DNA from: Sphingomonas sp. LY54
GTDB taxonomy: Bacteria > Pseudomonadota > Alphaproteobacteria > Sphingomonadales > Sphingomonadaceae
Reading direction: 5' to 3'
DNA: 64,000 bases
Assembly: GCF_035594035.1 (NCBI RefSeq)
Contig: NZ_CP141588.1
Location: 1,178,001 to 1,242,000 of the forward strand
The translations under genes were made by a program, and so were the position numbers. Below the pieces are notes generated by a model. It was not told where the DNA came from. It made no database searches and worked only from the letters and a program-made list of their open reading frames with translations. Below are positions 56,072 through 64,000 of this stretch, piece after piece. How positions within the stretch are numbered: position 1 is the first letter of the stretch; every line of letters starts with the position of its first letter.

Positions 56072-56543
56072 GCCGGAAGTCTCAGAGGCCCGCCGCCGCA
56101 ATATGGCAGCGATACGTGGGAAGAACACTCGCCCCGAGATGCTTTTGAGGAAGGGCCTGACGGCTCTTGGTTGGCGTTATCGGCTGCAGCGCGCTGATAT
56201 ACCCGGAAAGCCGGACATGGTCTTCGGTCCCCGCCGCGCGCTCATTTTCGCGAACGGCTGCTTCTGGCATGGGCATGACTGTCATCTGTTCCGGTGGCCA
56301 AAGACCCGCGAGGACTTCTGGCGCACGAAGATCGCGTCAAACATCGCCCGCGATAGACGCGTCCGCGATCAGCTGCTGCAGGACGGATGGCGCATTGCCG
56401 AAGTCTGGGAATGCACGCTGAAAGGTCGCGACCGGCTGCCGCTGGAAGATGTCCTTGCCGCCTGCGACGCGTTCCTGCGCAGTGATATGCAGACATGCTG
56501 CCTTGGCGGCAATCACAGGGTCACCATTTCGGAACCCGCGTAG
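56025..56543 (+). CDS. vsr: Very-short-patch (Vsr) mismatch endonuclease
   Basis: The 172-residue nuclease nicks beside T:G mismatches produced by deamination of 5-methylcytosine at Dcm sites. Family motifs are clear: MAAIRGKNTRPEMLLRKGLT, GKPDMVFGPRRALIFANGCF with the metal aspartate, WHGHDCHLFRWPKTREDFW with the zinc and active-site histidines, and GWRIAEVWECTLKG. A GTG at 56025 inside dcm gives the full frame; a later ATG at 56103 would drop 26 residues before the conserved block. The 3' end overlaps the restriction gene on the other strand by 31 bases. Confidence 0.93.
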   Translation: MTERSSSRRGSERLPEPEVSEARRRNMAAIRGKNTRPEMLLRKGLTALGWRYRLQRADIPGKPDMVFGPRRALIFANGCFWHGHDCHLFRWPKTREDFWRTKIASNIARDRRVRDQLLQDGWRIAEVWECTLKGRDRLPLEDVLAACDAFLRSDMQTCCLGGNHRVTISEPA

Positions 56544-57856
56544 AGAACGCTCATCGCTGCGGGCAGGTCACGGGCGTTAATGCGCCATTGCGACCTGACC
56601 TTCGCCTGGCCAATCGCATAGATGGTATCTGCAGGATCATAGAAGATGAGGCCGCTGTCGATAGCGCGGAGCAGCCGCCACACGTCCGTGCCGCGTCCGA
56701 TCAGCGCCGTAGGTCCGTAACGATACTCATCGGTGCCGTTCTCGCCGGCTTGCTTCACGAAGCCGATATAGAGCGCGCTCGCATGCTTGAGGTTCCAGCA
56801 GTTAGCCAGCTTGTCCAGCGACCAAGATGCGGCGATCTCTCCGGTGTCATTGTGCACCAGCTCAACTGCCACATCCGCCACATCGCCGAACTGATCCGAT
56901 GCGCGATCGTACCCCGCTACGCGCATGCAGAGCCGCGTCTTCTCGTTCACAGATCCGCACTTGTGAAGACCCGTGAATCTGCGCGAGCCATCGCCTTTCT
57001 GGCCGGCATAGCCCCAGCGCTCCATGAATTCCCGGAAGCTGTGCTGACCCTGGTACCCGCCGTCAGGCGTGGGCGTCATGAGGCTGATGCGACTCCCACT
57101 GAAGCCTTTGATCTCAAATCCATGCCGATCGGGCGCCTTATTCCCATTGGCAGCGACGCCCAAAAGCGCCTCAAGCGTGTATCCGCCCCCCTGTGAACCC
57201 GTGAACGGCGCGATGATGCCCCCGCGGTTGATCCTTGAGCTGTGCCAGCCGCCGCGGATGATCGCGGAGATCTCGTCGCGCAGCTGATCCTCCGGAGAGC
57301 GGCTTACGTCGCCATCGATCGTGAGGACACGGAGCACTCCGCCGGCCTGCGCAAACGGCAGATCGGGGAAGTCCAGGGTCAGTGGATCTTCGAGTTCAGT
57401 GAGAACGATTCCCAGGACTTTCCCATCGGAAGCTGTCCCCATCACGAGGATACGCTTGCCGAACCTGCCCTGGTCGTCACGCACCAGCGATCGGGGGCCA
57501 TCCGGAACGCCTTTGAGGAACCCGGACAGGCGCACTTCGGGATACTGGAAATAGTCGATGATACGCGTGTTCGGAGCATCCTGCCGGTGGCCATTCGCGC
57601 TGACCCACGCGAAGTCGAGACGCCCCTCCAGCTTCGGCTGACCCACCGCTGATTTGCGCTTTGCGCTGCTCTCGCTCGCGGAGCGGGAGCTCATTTGGGC
57701 AGGAAAGAGGTTGGTTACGCCGTCGAGCCCCGTTCCAAGATAAATCTGGTTTTTGCTGTTGTCCTGCTTCGCAGAGAGGTGTTTCACATAGGCTGTGCGA
57801 ACGCCCTGCCCACGCAAGGTGGTTCTCAGCTGGTCGAGAGTAGATATGCCCGTCAT
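56513..57856 (-). CDS. MvaI/BcnI-family type II restriction endonuclease
   Basis: A 447-residue protein. The C-terminal about 240 residues hold the MvaI/BcnI-like domain: GGYTLEALLGVAANGNKAPD, then RHGFEIKGFSGSRISLMTP. Glu229, Asp243 and the E-I-K of Glu248-Lys250 form the expected PD-(D/E)XK site. A histidine-containing WGYAGQKGDGSRRFTGLHKC region follows. The N-terminal about 170 residues are an extra domain with QNQIYLGTGLDG-like strand content, larger than minimal MvaI (about 250 residues). It faces the Dcm/Vsr pair convergently, as expected for its R-M partner. The recognition site is inferred only by family. Confidence 0.88.
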   Translation of the reverse strand: MTGISTLDQLRTTLRGQGVRTAYVKHLSAKQDNSKNQIYLGTGLDGVTNLFPAQMSSRSASESSAKRKSAVGQPKLEGRLDFAWVSANGHRQDAPNTRIIDYFQYPEVRLSGFLKGVPDGPRSLVRDDQGRFGKRILVMGTASDGKVLGIVLTELEDPLTLDFPDLPFAQAGGVLRVLTIDGDVSRSPEDQLRDEISAIIRGGWHSSRINRGGIIAPFTGSQGGGYTLEALLGVAANGNKAPDRHGFEIKGFSGSRISLMTPTPDGGYQGQHSFREFMERWGYAGQKGDGSRRFTGLHKCGSVNEKTRLCMRVAGYDRASDQFGDVADVAVELVHNDTGEIAASWSLDKLANCWNLKHASALYIGFVKQAGENGTDEYRYGPTALIGRGTDVWRLLRAIDSGLIFYDPADTIYAIGQAKVRSQWRINARDLPAAMSVLYAGSEMVTL

Positions 57857-57984
57857 ATGGGCGCCCTTAATGACGAGGCTCTACATTGAATAGCCCTGCG
57901 ATCAGCCTCCCCATTCATATTCGGTGTATTGCCAACGGGTTCCTGCTCTACAATGATTGTAGGCGGGACGGGGTAGAACAAGAT

Positions 57985-58463
57985 ATGGGTATTCTGAAAT
58001 ACGGCGTAGCCGCCGCCTTGGTGTTCACTGCGTCGCTAGCATTTGCCGACAAATTCTTTGCCATCACACCTTCCGGCAGCACGGAGATGCTGTTTCCGGA
58101 CAGGCCGGAGGCAACAATCGGCAAACTGTCGAGCAAGTGCATTGATGCCCAGTGGCGGATGATCACTTCGTCACCTCGAGAGCTGGCATGCGAGGCGCCT
58201 CTGAACTTCGGGCAGGCTGTTCTGGGTCAGATGCTGATGACAACAGCTACTCCACCCCTCCCCGCCGCTTCTTCCAATGTCGCCGAGGTAAGGCGCTCGG
58301 CCTGAAGGTCGATCGCGCGAAGATCCCGGGGCGTTACGCGCAGACTTGGTTCGAGGAGGCGACCAAGCAGGACGAGGCTGAAATCCATCAGTTGTTCGCC
58401 CGCCTGCGCGCGCGGCAGCCGGCGACGAGGATGCCGCCGACCGAAGGCAACTGGAGGTGCTGA
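57985..58463 (+). pseudogene. Small exported protein gene with frameshifts
   Basis: The frame from ATG 57985 begins MGILKYGVAAALVFTASLAF, a likely signal or membrane helix, and runs through KCIDAQWRMITSSPRELACE and APLNFGQAVLGQML. Near 58,235 the sense passes to another frame (DNSYSTPPRRFFQ), and later to RYAQTWFEEATKQDEAEIHQ. I recall proteins with the order 'QW.I....P..v.C..pm..gQ.vl.Qm..GNSYSTPP...', so this looks like one gene broken by at least one frameshift. It follows the restriction gene divergently. Confidence 0.45.
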
Positions 58464-58893
58464 ATGTCGATCGAAACCTCCTGGCGCTTGGCGTACTGGA
58501 GCGGCGGTTCGATGTCGTCGCCGAGAAGGGGGATTCATTGGTAAGGACGAGTGGACGGCCTCGGCCGACCTGACCCCAACCGAGCGCGGCATGTCGCTGT
58601 ATCGGTCTGCAGGCCCGCCGCCGCCGAGGAAGCCCCGCGCCGAGTCGCCCATATAGATAAACCCTGCACCCCGCGCTCTCGTATGCGCGCGAGAATAGTA
58701 CGCTGATTATCCGGCGCATCGCGTGTGGCGAACGATCGCGAAGGGCGCCCACCCCGGCGAATGCTTGCAACGTGCGAAGACGCCGGCGCTTCCCCAATTC
58801 GCGGAATCGAGAACTGTAAATGCGATGCGCCGGAGAGAAAGGCAGCGACCCGCGCTGTCGGTTCTCCTCGGTTTTCGAAGTAGGAGTACGAAA

Positions 58894-59130
58894 ATGAATG
58901 ACCTTGAAAAGATGATCGATCGTTGTTTCGGCGCAAAAGATCGGCCGTTCGCCGAGCACCCCTCCGATCTTAATGATGCCTTCGAAATGCTGATCGAGCT
59001 ACGCGAGCGAAGGATCGTGTGGTTCGAGTTCGAACCCATCTTGCGGCGGCGGCTCGCGCGCATGCCCAAGCTCGACATTGATCAGCAGGTGCGCCGCGCG
59101 CGGGCTTTCATCGAGCCATGGCTCTACTGA
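58894..59130 (+). CDS. Small hypothetical protein, 78 residues
   Basis: ATG 58894 with TAGGAG upstream opens a 78-residue frame: MNDLEKMIDRCFGAKDRPFA, ERRIVWFEFEPILRRRLARM and a final ARAFIEPWLY. It is helical and mixed in charge, with no motif recognised. It is followed at 59168 by a strong hairpin, giving it the outline of a single-gene unit. The 58464-58893 stretch before it has no other supported gene. Confidence 0.55.
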   Translation: MNDLEKMIDRCFGAKDRPFAEHPSDLNDAFEMLIELRERRIVWFEFEPILRRRLARMPKLDIDQQVRRARAFIEPWLY

Positions 59131-59167
59131 TCGAGAAACGAAAAGCCTGAAGCGCTCAATGGGTATG

Positions 59168-59191
59168 GCCGCGGCGGGAACCCGCCGCGGC
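59168..59191. terminator. Strong GC hairpin
   Basis: GCCGCGGCGGG (59168-59178) is a perfect reverse complement of CCCGCCGCGGC (59181-59191). It lies 37 bases after the 78-residue gene's stop and about 325 bases before the STAND-phosphoribosyltransferase start. The rest of that gap (59192-59515) holds no supported gene. No T-run of length follows, but the stem alone is strong enough to end transcription or protect a 3' end. Confidence 0.6.
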
Positions 59192-59515
59192 TATGTCTTG
59201 GGTTTGCCGTCGAGATGCTATCGGTCGCACCGCCGACAGCGGCGACCGCTTTCGGGATGCACTGTCGTCAAGTTGAATGCCCGATTGTGGCGCGATGCCG
59301 ACCAACCGCTGTTCGACTCGAACTGGCCGGCTTCACACTGACGGCATTCGTCCGCGGCAGCTTAAGCGGACACGAACGAATTTGAGGCCAAACTCCTTCA
59401 ACTGGGCCCGCGTGCGGCTGGTGGAGGCCCGAGGTCCGTTCCATGCATCTGGACCGTTCACGTGTGCCCGACTAGCGATAGGCTGGAGCGGCGAAAAGTT
59501 CTTGGGGGAGTGTGC

Positions 59516-62500
59516 GTGTCGAAGGGTGTACAAGCGGAAGGCGCCGGGGAACCTGAGCATCAGGATCTGATCGACGGGATCGAGCGCGCGATCGCGGGCG
59601 GCGATGTCGCAGCTGCGCGTCGGGCCCTCCGCGTCTACCTCTTCGCGACCTTAGGGAGGGGTTGCGAGGGTTCCGTAGCGGATGCGCTTGCCGCGCTTTC
59701 CGCGCACCCGGTCGGTCACGAGTGGGCCGCGGCCGTCGTGCTTCGGGCGTCCTGGGTGCCCGAGCTCCTGCAGACGAACGCAGCAAATCGATTGGTCGCC
59801 AGCGCGGTCGCGCTTGTCGAAGGCGCTATCAGGGGCGTTCATGCGCAAGCCGGTTTCGCCCCCAAGGATCAGAACTACATCAAGTACGAGCGGCTCTCGG
59901 GGCTGAAGGGCGCGCTCCTCGATCGCCTCGAGCCGCTCCACAGGTCCTACACCACAATCGACTCGCTGCATGGGGCGAGGGCCGACGTGATGGGGGCTCT
60001 CCGGCATCCCTTGGTCAAGCTGTGCTGTCGGCCCTACAGACTCAGCGAGGTGACGGACGCGGTACAGGCGATCCTGGCCAAGATCGACCGCGTCCAGCGG
60101 ATGGAGACGACGCTGGACGATGACGTGGTTGCATGCGGGCGAGAGATCGACAGGGTTCGCGAGATGGTCCGCGAACGGCCGTCGATCCTGACCCAAATGG
60201 CCCTCGAGCCCTTCCTTGACCACGTGACCAGCGCGCTGTCGGCTACCATGGCGGGTGTCCGTGGCCGCTTCCGCTGCGTGCTGGCGCGTTCCGGAGGCGG
60301 CGAGCTGACCAAGCGCTATCCGCTTCACGAGGAGGAAAGGCGGCTGCGGATCGTCATCCCGATGCGCAATCCCGGCCCGGGCACCGCCCAGTCCGTGGTC
60401 GCAAGGATCTCCAGCGCGAGCGAACATGTCATGCTTGAGCAGACCGAAGTGGGGCTAGGCCGCGTCGGACCGGGCCCGTTCACGATCCCGTTTGAGATCA
60501 CAGTCGTCGATGCGTGCGATGCCTTCTCTGCGGACGTCCACCTGACGTGGAATGAGCTTGGAAGCGGAACGGTCTCCGAGGACCTTTTCGAAGTGCGAGT
60601 CTTGGCGCAGCGTGCGGACATCGACTGGACTAAGTACAAGTACCGGAATCCGTACGCCGAGTCCCCGGCGAGCGGCTCGCGCTTCATCGGTCGCCGCGAG
60701 CAGGTCCAGACCTTGGTCTCGCGCCTGCTCCAGTCCCCGATGGAGTCCACCTACATCGACGGCCAGAAGCGTGTCGGCAAGACGTCGCTGGCGCAAGCGG
60801 CCGCCGACGAGGCGGTGAGCCTCTCCATGGAGGAGGGAGACGGTCGTCTGCAGAAGCTCTACATCCTGTGGGGCGACATCGCTGCGGAAGACTCCCGCAC
60901 AACGCTGCGGAACCTGGGGGAGAAGCTCGATGACTTCGTGCGGGGAGCGCTGCCGCCGGGCGCGCATTACCCGACCGGAGACTACTCGGGCACGCTCGCC
61001 CCGCTCGTGAGCCTATGCCAGCGAATGTCCGAGATGGAACCGGAACGTCGCTTTGTGGTCATCCTCGACGAATTCGATGAGATCGCCCAGGATCTCTACC
61101 TGCAGGGCCCACTCGCCGAGGTGTTCTTCTCGAACCTGCGGGCACTGACCGGGCTTCCGAACTTCTGCCTACTGCTCGTCGGCGGCGAGAACATGCCGTA
61201 CGTGATGGATCGGCAGGGGCACAAGCTCAACCGCTTCTCCCGAATTAACCTGACCTACTTCTCGCGCTCGGACGAGTGGGAGGACTTCGAGCAGCTGATC
61301 CGCAGGCCGGCCCAGGATGTGCTTGAGTGGCATCTCGACGCGATCTCGGAGGTATTCGCCTTCAGCAGCGGAAATCCCTACTTCGCGAAGGCCATCTGCA
61401 AGGAGGTGATGAAGCGGGCCGTCGCCGAGCGCGATGCCGACGTCAGCGCCGAGGAGGTGCGCCTGGCGGTTCAGGCGCGGGTTCCCGATTTCGAGAGCAA
61501 CCAGTTCGTCCATCTGTGGCAGGATGGCATCTACAGTCCGGTCGAGGAGCGTGAGACCGTGGCGCTCAAGCGCCGCCGTACGCTCGCCGCAATCGCCCGC
61601 TGCATCAGGGAGGATCGAGAGCCCACCCTGGACAACATCCGGGCCGAGAGGGCCGTCTCCCAGCTCTCGCCGCAGGAGCTTGGTTCGATTCTGTCGAACT
61701 TCGTCGCCCGGCAGGTATTGGAGGAGAATGGCGGCGTCTACGATCTTCGCCTGCCCCTATTCCGCATGTGGCTGAGCGGTGTCGGTCTGGCGCGTCTCTC
61801 GAACGACCGACTGGCGGAGGAACTCGCCGCAATCGACGAGGAGATCGAGGCCGCGGCTCGGGTGCAGCCGGACGAAATCGTTTCGCTGACGGCGGACTGG
61901 CCGCCGTATCGCGGGACGGGCATCGGGCCGGAGGCGGTGCGCGCCTGGCTCGATCAGCGGCCGGGCGCCCGCGACCAGCGGCTCCTGTTCACCCTGCTAA
62001 AGGCGACGCGGGTGGTCAGCCATGAGGAGAACCAGCACCGGCTACGCCAGGCGGCCAGCTCCATCCGAGACACGCTGGGGGTTCCGACTAGGAAGAAGCT
62101 CGCGGACCGTCGCTCGGACGTGGCGGTGACGTATGTAGACGGGGAGGGGAAGAGCGGCCAGCGCTACGCGTCGGACTTCGCGGAGGTGAACCTAATTCAC
62201 CGCACCCGCATCCTCGCTCCCTCAAGCTTCGGCGAGAAATTTCGCAAGGCGAACGCGACTGCCGAGGTCAAGGCCATAGTAATCATCGACGATGTTGTCT
62301 CGACCGGGAACTCTCTGTCACGCAATCTCATCAGGTTCGTGAATGATCACGCCGATCTGCTGAACGAGTTCAAGCCGGTCATATTCGCACATGCGCTCTT
62401 CGCGACCGAGCAAGGGACGGATAGGGTGCGGACGGCGATCTCGGCTCTCGACTACGACCTGATCGACTTCCGCGCCGGAGAGGTGCTCACTGAGGATGAC

Positions 62501-62743
62501 TTCGCCTTCGCCGGCGAGACTGGGGTATTCGGATCGGTCAATGAGAAGGAACGCGCCAAGGCGTTAGCCGAGGACATCGGAGTGACGATCTATCCCGACA
62601 ACCCGCTCGGCTTCGGCGGACAGGGTCTGCTGCTGGTGCTGCCGACCACCGTCCCGAACAACACGCTGCCGATCCTACACTCGCGATCCCGACCCGGCAG
62701 CCCCGATTGGCGCCCGCTCTTCGAGCGAGTAACCAACGGCTGA
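59516..62743 (+). CDS. STAND-like ATPase fused to a PRTase-CE-type phosphoribosyltransferase domain
   Basis: A 1075-residue protein. Residues 1-390 are helical, then beta-rich (RLRIVIPMRNPGPGTAQSVV). An AAA/STAND NTPase follows: GSRFIGRREQVQTLVSRLL, Walker A YIDGQKRVGKTSLAQAA (416-424 core), Walker B RRFVVILDEFDEIA (514-522) and a sensor-like FCLLLVGGENMPYVM. A winged-helix region (about 680-760) precedes the C-terminal domain. This has the PRPP-binding loop KAIVIIDDVVSTGNSL (922-933) and ends with GLLLVLPTTVPNNTLPIL, as in phosphoribosyltransferases found in conflict systems. GTG 59516 after GGGGGAG is the likely start. STAND proteins sense phage products and switch on an effector; here the transferase would be that effector. 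It stands alone, with no partner gene. Confidence 0.85.
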   Translation: MSKGVQAEGAGEPEHQDLIDGIERAIAGGDVAAARRALRVYLFATLGRGCEGSVADALAALSAHPVGHEWAAAVVLRASWVPELLQTNAANRLVASAVALVEGAIRGVHAQAGFAPKDQNYIKYERLSGLKGALLDRLEPLHRSYTTIDSLHGARADVMGALRHPLVKLCCRPYRLSEVTDAVQAILAKIDRVQRMETTLDDDVVACGREIDRVREMVRERPSILTQMALEPFLDHVTSALSATMAGVRGRFRCVLARSGGGELTKRYPLHEEERRLRIVIPMRNPGPGTAQSVVARISSASEHVMLEQTEVGLGRVGPGPFTIPFEITVVDACDAFSADVHLTWNELGSGTVSEDLFEVRVLAQRADIDWTKYKYRNPYAESPASGSRFIGRREQVQTLVSRLLQSPMESTYIDGQKRVGKTSLAQAAADEAVSLSMEEGDGRLQKLYILWGDIAAEDSRTTLRNLGEKLDDFVRGALPPGAHYPTGDYSGTLAPLVSLCQRMSEMEPERRFVVILDEFDEIAQDLYLQGPLAEVFFSNLRALTGLPNFCLLLVGGENMPYVMDRQGHKLNRFSRINLTYFSRSDEWEDFEQLIRRPAQDVLEWHLDAISEVFAFSSGNPYFAKAICKEVMKRAVAERDADVSAEEVRLAVQARVPDFESNQFVHLWQDGIYSPVEERETVALKRRRTLAAIARCIREDREPTLDNIRAERAVSQLSPQELGSILSNFVARQVLEENGGVYDLRLPLFRMWLSGVGLARLSNDRLAEELAAIDEEIEAAARVQPDEIVSLTADWPPYRGTGIGPEAVRAWLDQRPGARDQRLLFTLLKATRVVSHEENQHRLRQAASSIRDTLGVPTRKKLADRRSDVAVTYVDGEGKSGQRYASDFAEVNLIHRTRILAPSSFGEKFRKANATAEVKAIVIIDDVVSTGNSLSRNLIRFVNDHADLLNEFKPVIFAHALFATEQGTDRVRTAISALDYDLIDFRAGEVLTEDDFAFAGETGVFGSVNEKERAKALAEDIGVTIYPDNPLGFGGQGLLLVLPTTVPNNTLPILHSRSRPGSPDWRPLFERVTNG

Positions 62744-63277
62744 CGCCGGCAATCGTTGGTGCCGCCGGCAGCATCGATGACTCACACGGTTTCTCCCATT
62801 GTAAGCCCGGGGTTGATCTCCGGCCGGCCGCGTGGCACCTCTCGCCACCGGCTCGGGAGCCTGCCATGGCCGCTCCTTTTCCTGCTATCGTGGCCGGCGG
62901 AGCTCCTTGAACCGCGGTTTCGTTTCTAATCAGGCATAACTGATCAACAGCCAGATAGCGCGGCAGATAACTTCGGTCGCAGTGTTCTCCCATGGAGGCC
63001 GGCTGCAAACACGCCAACTCCGGTCATTCATATAGGGCGGGACCGGCCGAAAACGGCGCATGTCGGCCAAGCCTCTGCCGTTTGCATACGTCTGCTTCTG
63101 GGTTGGTCGCCTAAACGTGGCGCACTCCCGCCTGCCGCTTTTCGGCTGGAGGTGACCGAAAGCGGAACGGCCCGAATTGGCCGAAAGCGGTCCGCCGACA
63201 TTCAGGGGGCAATCGCGAGGAGCGGCCATCGGCTTCCGACCCTGCGGGACGGCGCTCCATCGACAACATAGGATTGG
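62744..63277. other. 534-base gap with degraded mobile-element-like sequence
   Basis: No gene is supported. The segment at about 63,050-63,200 contains repeated 'ccgaaaacggcgcatgt', 'ccgcttttcggctggaggtg' and 'ggccgaaagcggtccgcc' phrases typical of the short dispersed repeats between sphingomonad genes. It lies between the STAND-phosphoribosyltransferase gene and the IS110 remnant. Confidence 0.4.
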
Positions 63278-63997
63278 CTATTTCCTGCATACTAGGAACG
63301 CGGCTATGTCCTGTCCTGTTGATGCGGCGTTGTCATGTACCGCTGGCCATGATGCCTTGTCCGCTGATCGTGAGTTTTGACCAATTGCACGCGCTCTAAG
63401 CGCCTGGTCGTGGGTGGGTTTCACCCTGATCATCGGACCTCGCGTCAGCCAGTCTCCTGCCCTTGCCAACCTCGTGAGCGCGTTGCCGCCGTCGCGCAGA
63501 CGAACAACATCGGCCTCGGATAGGTGTTGCCGACCTTGGTCATGCCGCCGAGCCGTCCCCATACCCGGATGCACGAGCCCGAGCCATGATGAGAGGATTC
63601 GCCCAGACTTGAGGGCGGGGATGGTCACCAGCGCGCTCGACACCAGTGGCTCGACACCGGAGATCTCCTGCAACCGCCGGCCGAGCTCACTTGTACGGCT
63701 ATTGGCGCGGCGCGCCCGATCGGTCTCGCGAAGATGCGCGAGAATCCGTCGGTGCTGTTCGACGGGCATGGCGAGACATGGTGTAACGCATGTCATCAAG
63801 GTGCGCGGACACATGATTCCGGGAGCAGGCGGCAGTTGACCAAGGACGACGACGAGGAAGCGCAGCTGCCGGTCATCGATGCCGATGCCGATGCCGGTGG
63901 CGTGTCGTCGGCGTTCCGCGAGATCTGGTCCGATGCCCCGGAGAGCGAGATCTACAAGTTCCTCTCGGTTCGGGTCGCGCCGCGGATCAGCACTCAT
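63278..63997 (-). mobile_element. Decayed IS110-family transposase fragment
   Basis: The minus-strand sequence holds the C-terminal region of an IS110/IS1111 transposase: LGRRLQEISGVEPLVSSALV, then TIPALKSGRILSSWLGLV. In intact proteins this continues as 'PRQ.S.GGK..LG.ITK.GD.YLR.LL..GA'. Here that part appears only after a frameshift (RVWGRLGGMTKVGNTYPRPM around 63,500), so the gene is broken. The element runs to or past the window edge, and no terminal repeats could be defined. Confidence 0.6.
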
Positions 63998-64000
63998 CTC

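Overview
The window looks like a piece of a high-GC alphaproteobacterial chromosome, most likely a sphingomonad (Sphingomonadales). I infer this from codon use, the pccB-mce-mutase-bioB-pccA gene order, the LytS/LytTR pair and the dispersed 'cgggattcccgccttcgcgggaatgacg'-type palindromes. No rRNA, tRNA or CRISPR array was seen.

Bases 1 to about 22,100 are ordinary chromosome. A tightly overlapped propionate / odd-chain catabolic operon comes first: propionyl-CoA carboxylase beta chain, methylmalonyl-CoA epimerase, B12-dependent mutase, biotin synthase, an exported esterase and the biotin-carrying alpha chain. After it come an MFS exporter, an outer-membrane barrel, a LytS/LytTR two-component pair, several very small genes, a 2OG-Fe(II) oxygenase, a CoA transferase, a GNAT acetyltransferase, a PAS membrane protein, an RhlE-type RNA helicase, a TonB-dependent receptor whose start codon lies in a perfect hairpin, and an AraC regulator.

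From about 22.1 kb to the end the window is accessory DNA with mixed codon use, long gene-poor gaps, broken genes, a phage capsid remnant (24.0-24.4 kb) and a decayed IS110-type transposase at the right edge. The part from 22.6 to 32.5 kb holds an orphan restriction-type nuclease, a DUF2971 protein, a run of frame-disrupted small genes, and a three-gene cassette made of a membrane protein, an exported caspase/CHAT-like protein and an exported DNA/RNA non-specific nuclease. The part from 32.9 to 41.5 kb is a divergent locus. One arm has a four-helix membrane protein, an SH3b-NlpC/P60-TIM-barrel protein and a 969-residue protein of unknown function. The other arm is a DUF2235 hydrolase with membrane helices.

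Bases 42.1-57.9 kb form a compound defence locus. On the minus strand a WYL regulator, a 37-codon ORF, a MORC/MutL-like GHKL ATPase, a Z1 ATPase, a DUF4420 PD-(D/E)XK protein and an AIPR protein are chained by start/stop overlaps. This is the gene set described as mza. Divergent from it are a ParB-methyltransferase fusion, a DUF5681 protein, a Dcm-type cytosine methylase and a Vsr endonuclease, with a convergent MvaI/BcnI-type restriction enzyme closing the R-M module. At 59.5-62.7 kb a single large protein joins a STAND-like ATPase to a C-terminal phosphoribosyltransferase of the conflict-associated type; it is a strong candidate for a one-protein defence system.

The best candidates for something undescribed are the exported caspase-like/nuclease cassette (28.7-31.1 kb), the STAND-phosphoribosyltransferase fusion (59.5-62.7 kb) and the DUF2235 / peptidoglycan-hydrolase-like divergent locus (32.9-41.5 kb).
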